This document shows, piece by piece, positions 13,251 through 15,298 of a stretch of 15,298 nt of DNA. The position numbers and the translations under genes are program-made. The notes below the pieces were generated by a model. It had not been told where the DNA came from, ran no database searches, and saw nothing but the letters and a program-made list of their open reading frames with translations. Origin of the DNA: Treponema sp. (GTDB taxonomy: Bacteria; Spirochaetota; Spirochaetia; Treponematales; Breznakiellaceae); assembly GCA_031272575.1 (NCBI GenBank), contig JAISTO010000197.1, positions 1 through 15,298 of the forward strand, given 5' to 3'. Every line of letters starts with the position of its first letter. The stretch's first letter is position 1.

Positions 13251-13485
13251 TGCCCCTGTCATTCCGCATCTTGGAAACGGGACCGAGCGGCGCAAGCGCC
13301 GAACCGTTCGTAGAACGGCATGCGCAATGCGCCCCCCCTCTCCCTCGCGGAATCTATCCGCAAGGGGCGGGGAGGGGGCGGCGCGCGTTCAAACGCGGGG
13401 AAAATGACGGTATCGCTCACTATTTCCACACAGGAACACGGAGATACGGAGGTCACGAAGTCCCAACGATAAAAAAATTCGCAGA

Positions 13486-13527
13486 CCGCATTTATGCGGC
13501 CGCATGTATGCGGCCGCATTTATGCGG
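13486..13527. repeat. Three tandem 14-bp palindromes
   Basis: CCGCATTTATGCGG, CCGCATGTATGCGG and CCGCATTTATGCGG follow each other with no spacer (13486-13499, 13500-13513, 13514-13527). Each is palindromic apart from the central pair. Possible protein-binding site array or slippage product. Confidence 0.9.
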
Positions 13528-13548
13528 CAATCAGCGTTTCCCTAAATA

Positions 13549-13642
13549 GGGAGTAGGGTGCGCGTTACAAGTGGGTTGCGCGTACCACCGTGAAACTATC
13601 CGGTAGTCCGCGCAACTTACGCACCAAGCGTACCCTACTCCC
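13549..13642. repeat. 94-nt palindromic element
   Basis: Terminal arms GGGAGTAGGGT (13549-13559) and ACCCTACTCCC (13632-13642) are perfect complements, and an inner pair GTTGCGCG (13575-13582) / CGCGCAAC (13609-13616) nests within. Almost the whole unit can fold into a single branched hairpin, like MITE or REP-type elements. Confidence 0.75.
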
Positions 13643-13753
13643 CACTAGCAGCCTGTAGCACTTTGAATAATTCGATAAAAAATTCGCGTGATTTCACGCT
13701 TTTCGAGGCTGCTGGGGTTGGGCTTCCGCCCAACCCAGGAGTTTTTAGAGTAA

Positions 13754-13791
13754 ATTTTTGCCTGCCCACTTGTAAGTGGGCAGGCAAAAAT
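13754..13791. terminator. Bidirectional intrinsic terminator
   Basis: An 18-bp perfect stem (ATTTTTGCCTGCCCACTT and its complement) with a 2-nt loop, ending in A/T runs on both sides. It lies just downstream of the minus-strand PIN remnant and would stop transcription from either direction. Confidence 0.8.
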
Positions 13792-13800
13792 CTCTAATTT

Positions 13801-13992
13801 TTAGTGCGCTTTAGTCAAAGCGCTACAAACTCCTAGCCACTCCCCACTCCAGAGAGTATTCGTTAATTCCGGCACATAGAGGTCCGGTGCCAAAACAAGG
13901 GCGGCATTTTTTAGAGCTTCACTGAATGAATACGCCTTTGCTTTGTGCATCAGAATTTCCATCGCTCCGCACACATCGATAACCACCGTCAT
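13801..13992 (-). pseudogene. Truncated PIN-domain (VapC-type) toxin
   Basis: The first ~48 residues are clear PIN domain: MTVVIDVCGAMEIL with the first acidic residue Asp6 and Glu12, then NAALVLAPDLYVPELTNTLW. Intact VapC toxins are ~130 aa and need further acidic residues in the C-terminal half; these are absent. After Trp48 (codon ending at 13849) the sequence becomes GGAGTGGGGAGTGG heptamer-type repeat, encoding SGEWLG and stopping at residue 63. No C-terminal half is found downstream. The start overlaps the antitoxin stop (ATGA at 13989-13992), so it was once a coupled TA operon. Probably without nuclease activity. Confidence 0.75.
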
Positions 13993-14234
13993 CTGGTTCT
14001 ATCCTCTCGTACAAACACTGTATAATCCGCTTCCCGCGCCTGACGGGGCACCAGACGGGTGCGGCTTCTTTCCAATGCGGAACATCTTCGCCCTTTGTTG
14101 GATTGGGGCGCACCAAGCCCTTTCTGTATAAGGACGATGGTTTGCTGAGCGATAGTCAGGTTCTGCCGCTGTGCCGCTAAAGATAGTCTGGCATACATAT
14201 CCTGCGGAACGTTAGGTACCTGTAATAATGGCAT
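13989..14234 (-). CDS. VapB/FitA-type antitoxin, now orphaned
   Basis: 81-aa protein with a ribbon-helix-helix-like N-terminus (MPLLQVPNVPQDMYARLSLAAQ, shown in part; LTIAQQTIVLIQKGL) and a C-terminal tail ending in YTVFVREDRTR, similar to the toxin-wrapping tail of VapB-family antitoxins (xALIREDRxR). It should bind DNA at its own promoter and once neutralised the PIN toxin encoded next, with which it overlaps by ATGA. RBS AGGAGG (14239-14244) lies 4 nt before the ATG. It seems full length, although its partner is truncated, so it may persist as an orphan regulator or cross-neutralise other toxins. Confidence 0.8.
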   Translation of the reverse strand: MPLLQVPNVPQDMYARLSLAAQRQNLTIAQQTIVLIQKGLGAPQSNKGRRCSALERSRTRLVPRQAREADYTVFVREDRTR

Positions 14235-14323
14235 ATATCCTCCTGTTGGTATTTAAGAGCCTGTTTTATACGAAATGATCAAGAGGAGGGTCGGGCGGCC
14301 GGCGGCCGCTTGGGGAGTGGGGA
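14235..14323. other. Gap upstream of the antitoxin
   Basis: It contains the antitoxin RBS, TATAAA (minus strand, ~14266-14271) without a good -35, a GC palindromic patch (GGCGGCCGGCGGCCGC, ~14294-14309) and a GGGGAGT heptamer tract. No gene was seen. Confidence 0.4.
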
Positions 14324-14508
14324 ATGGACACTGCGATAGCCGCATTTCAGATGGAGATAATCGCTCGCGATCCGGCGCTGAAGCGGACGTATGACGCCTA
14401 CGACAAGGCCGAGTCCGACTGGGTGACCAGCATGAACACAGTCAGAAAGAGATTGACGACCTCCAGGCCGAAATCACAAAACTGCGGCGCAGGCTGAGCG
14501 GGAAGTAG
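14324..14508 (+). pseudogene. Frameshifted remnant with charged helical C-terminus
   Basis: ATG at 14324 reads MDTAIAAFQMEIIARDPALKR, then TYDAYDKAESDW. At about 14420-14430 a one-base shift into the neighbouring frame restores a sensible continuation, DQHEHSQKEIDDLQAEITKL then RRRLSGK and a stop at 14506-14508. The tail is a short coiled coil. In the annotated frame it instead runs into unrelated residues. Not recognised as a specific family; it resembles the C-terminal end of a larger protein. It is preceded by a GGGGAGTGGGGA heptamer tract (14312-14323). Confidence 0.4.
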
Positions 14509-14554
14509 ACCGACAAACGACGAACGACGACTATTTCTCGTTTATCGCTTCCCC

Positions 14555-15298
14555 CTACTCCGCCTTGCACACCACCCGGAAGCCCCAATTGTAGTTCCTG
14601 CCGTCGGGGTCGCTGTCGTCCCGGTAGGACACGGTGCAGAAGGAGGCACTGCCGTGCCAACTGCCGCCGCGTAACACGCGGCGAGATCCCGAAGCGGCGC
14701 CGGTTGGGTCCGTCACCGTCTCCGGGCTTATCGTCCCGCGCCAGTCCCAGCACCACTCCCACACATTCCCGCTCATGTCGTGCAGCCCGAGCAGGTTCGC
14801 CGCCTTCCCGCCCACAGGGTGGGTTGCGCTGCCGGAATTGTCATAGTACCACGCCACGTCTTCTTCCGTGTTACTTCCCGAGTACGTGTACCCCCAGTTC
14901 GTCGTGTTCGCGGTATTGCCGCCCCGCGCCGCCGCCTCCCACTCCGCCTCGGTCGGCAGCCGGTAGCCTGACGACCCGGCCTTCATGTACACCGTGTCCG
15001 ACAGCGATTTTATCACCGTCGTGCAGCCGGTATTACTGTAGTACACCGGCGTCTTCCCCGTCATCTCGCTGTAGGCGTTGCACCACACAATCGCGTCCCG
15101 CCAAGAGACACACGTTGCCGGCTCGGTCTTTGCCGCAGTCGGCGCCGCGCCGTCCGTGCCGTCATGCCCCTCGCGCCCCGCGCTGCTCTCAAGCGTGTAC
15201 CCGTTGGCATTCGCCCAGGTCTTCACCTCGTACCACAACTCGTACGTGGTCTCGTACTTGGCCATCTTATATGGGCTCAGGGTGACGTAACGGCCGCT
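14555..15298 (-). CDS. FGE-sulfatase / C-type-lectin-fold protein (C-terminal part, runs off the window)
   Basis: The frame is open to the right edge; the ATG at 15265 is preceded in frame by SGRYVTLSPYK, normal family sequence, so the true start lies outside. Seen: YKMAKYETTYELWYEV, CVSWRDAIVWCNAYSEMTGK, the hallmark YRLPTEAEWEAAARGG, GLHDMSGNVWEWCWDW, RVLRGGSW and terminal GFRVVC. Related formylglycine-generating enzymes use two cysteines near the C-terminus; here one Cys is at the first position (SFCTVSYR) and the second is replaced by Arg, so sulfatase-activating catalysis is doubtful. In treponemes this fold is often used for surface lectin-like proteins, including diversity-generating-retroelement targets. 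The segment between GGSW and GFRVV has codons that look diversified (see findings). An extracellular binding role is inferred. Confidence 0.85.
   Translation of the reverse strand, partial: SGRYVTLSPYKMAKYETTYELWYEVKTWANANGYTLESSAGREGHDGTDGAAPTAAKTEPATCVSWRDAIVWCNAYSEMTGKTPVYYSNTGCTTVIKSLSDTVYMKAGSSGYRLPTEAEWEAAARGGNTANTTNWGYTYSGSNTEEDVAWYYDNSGSATHPVGGKAANLLGLHDMSGNVWEWCWDWRGTISPETVTDPTGAASGSRRVLRGGSWHGSASFCTVSYRDDSDPDGRNYNWGFRVVCKAE

Larger units (their letters stand above)
13251..13800. repeat. Non-coding, palindrome-rich accumulation between hicB and the PIN remnant
   Basis: 550 nt with no credible gene; an open frame at 13250-13549 has no recognisable protein character. It holds serial hairpins at 13288-13301 and 13304-13318, a long imperfect GC hairpin (~13332-13378), an ACACGGAG/ATACGGAG short-repeat patch at ~13435-13453, three tandem palindromes, a ~94-nt palindrome, small hairpins at 13686-13699 and 13712-13738, and a strong terminator-like stem. 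Such stacks are typical of dispersed non-autonomous repeats collecting at neutral sites. Confidence 0.7.

Noticed and set aside
13486..13527. CRISPR array
   Set aside because: The units are 14 bp, abut without spacers and are only three; no cas genes nearby.
13250..13549. 99-aa open frame after hicB
   Set aside because: It runs through hairpins and short repeats; no RBS, composition unlike a protein, no family.
14555..15298. Active formylglycine-generating enzyme
   Set aside because: The second catalytic cysteine position is Arg and no sulfatase is nearby; a binding role for the fold is more likely.

Overview
The window looks like an accessory-rich stretch of a GC-rich host-associated spirochaete, most likely a gut treponeme. 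This is inference from content: lipoproteins with InlB/Flg_new-type repeats, a BspA-type leucine-rich protein, an FGE-sulfatase-fold protein, a giant fused acyl-CoA dehydratase activase and several small toxin-antitoxin modules. There are no rRNA or tRNA genes, no CRISPR array, no transposase and no reverse transcriptase in the window. Layout: (1) 3-6175, minus strand, is a two-gene lipoprotein operon transcribed leftwards. A 667-aa lipoprotein is made almost entirely of ~83-aa Listeria-Bacteroides repeats, and a 1384-aa composite adhesin-like lipoprotein follows it with a 14-nt gap. (2) 6332-11290, plus strand, is a 1652-aa fused activase/dehydratase-like protein with two ASKHA ATPase domains, a four-cysteine module, DUF2229 and a HgdB-like C-terminus. 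It is probably read from a leaderless mRNA. A BspA-type leucine-rich-repeat protein (11301-12311) follows 10 nt later. (3) 12312-14234 is a graveyard of toxin-antitoxin genes: a broken HTH antitoxin remnant, an intact hicA-hicB pair with a strong promoter and candidate operator, and an antitoxin followed by a truncated PIN-domain toxin. About 550 bases of palindromes and hairpins lie between hicB and the PIN remnant. (4) 14235-15298 holds a frameshifted coiled-coil remnant and, on the minus strand, the C-terminal part of an FGE-sulfatase/C-type-lectin-fold protein that runs off the right edge. The main observation is inside the activase. A complete 121-aa four-helix-bundle protein gene of the 23S rRNA intervening-sequence (S23/IVP) family, also related to the Avd protein of diversity-generating retroelements, sits at 8481-8846 on the same strand but in another reading frame. 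It has its own AAGGAGG ribosome-binding site and is enclosed by a perfect 26-bp inverted repeat (8402-8427 and 8898-8923) built from TTGGGAC heptamers. The whole 522-nt element is exactly 174 codons long, and the activase frame stays open through it. A smaller heptamer-bounded insert without a gene (about 8049-8168) lies upstream in the same gene. The two inserts flank the four-cysteine module and account for the excess length over an activase core of about 1430 aa. This looks like an intervening-sequence-type element that lives inside a protein-coding gene while keeping the host frame, so one DNA segment would encode two proteins. Related GGGGAGT-type heptamers recur at the truncation point of the PIN toxin and in front of the coiled-coil remnant, so the same repeat family may have shaped the right-hand side.
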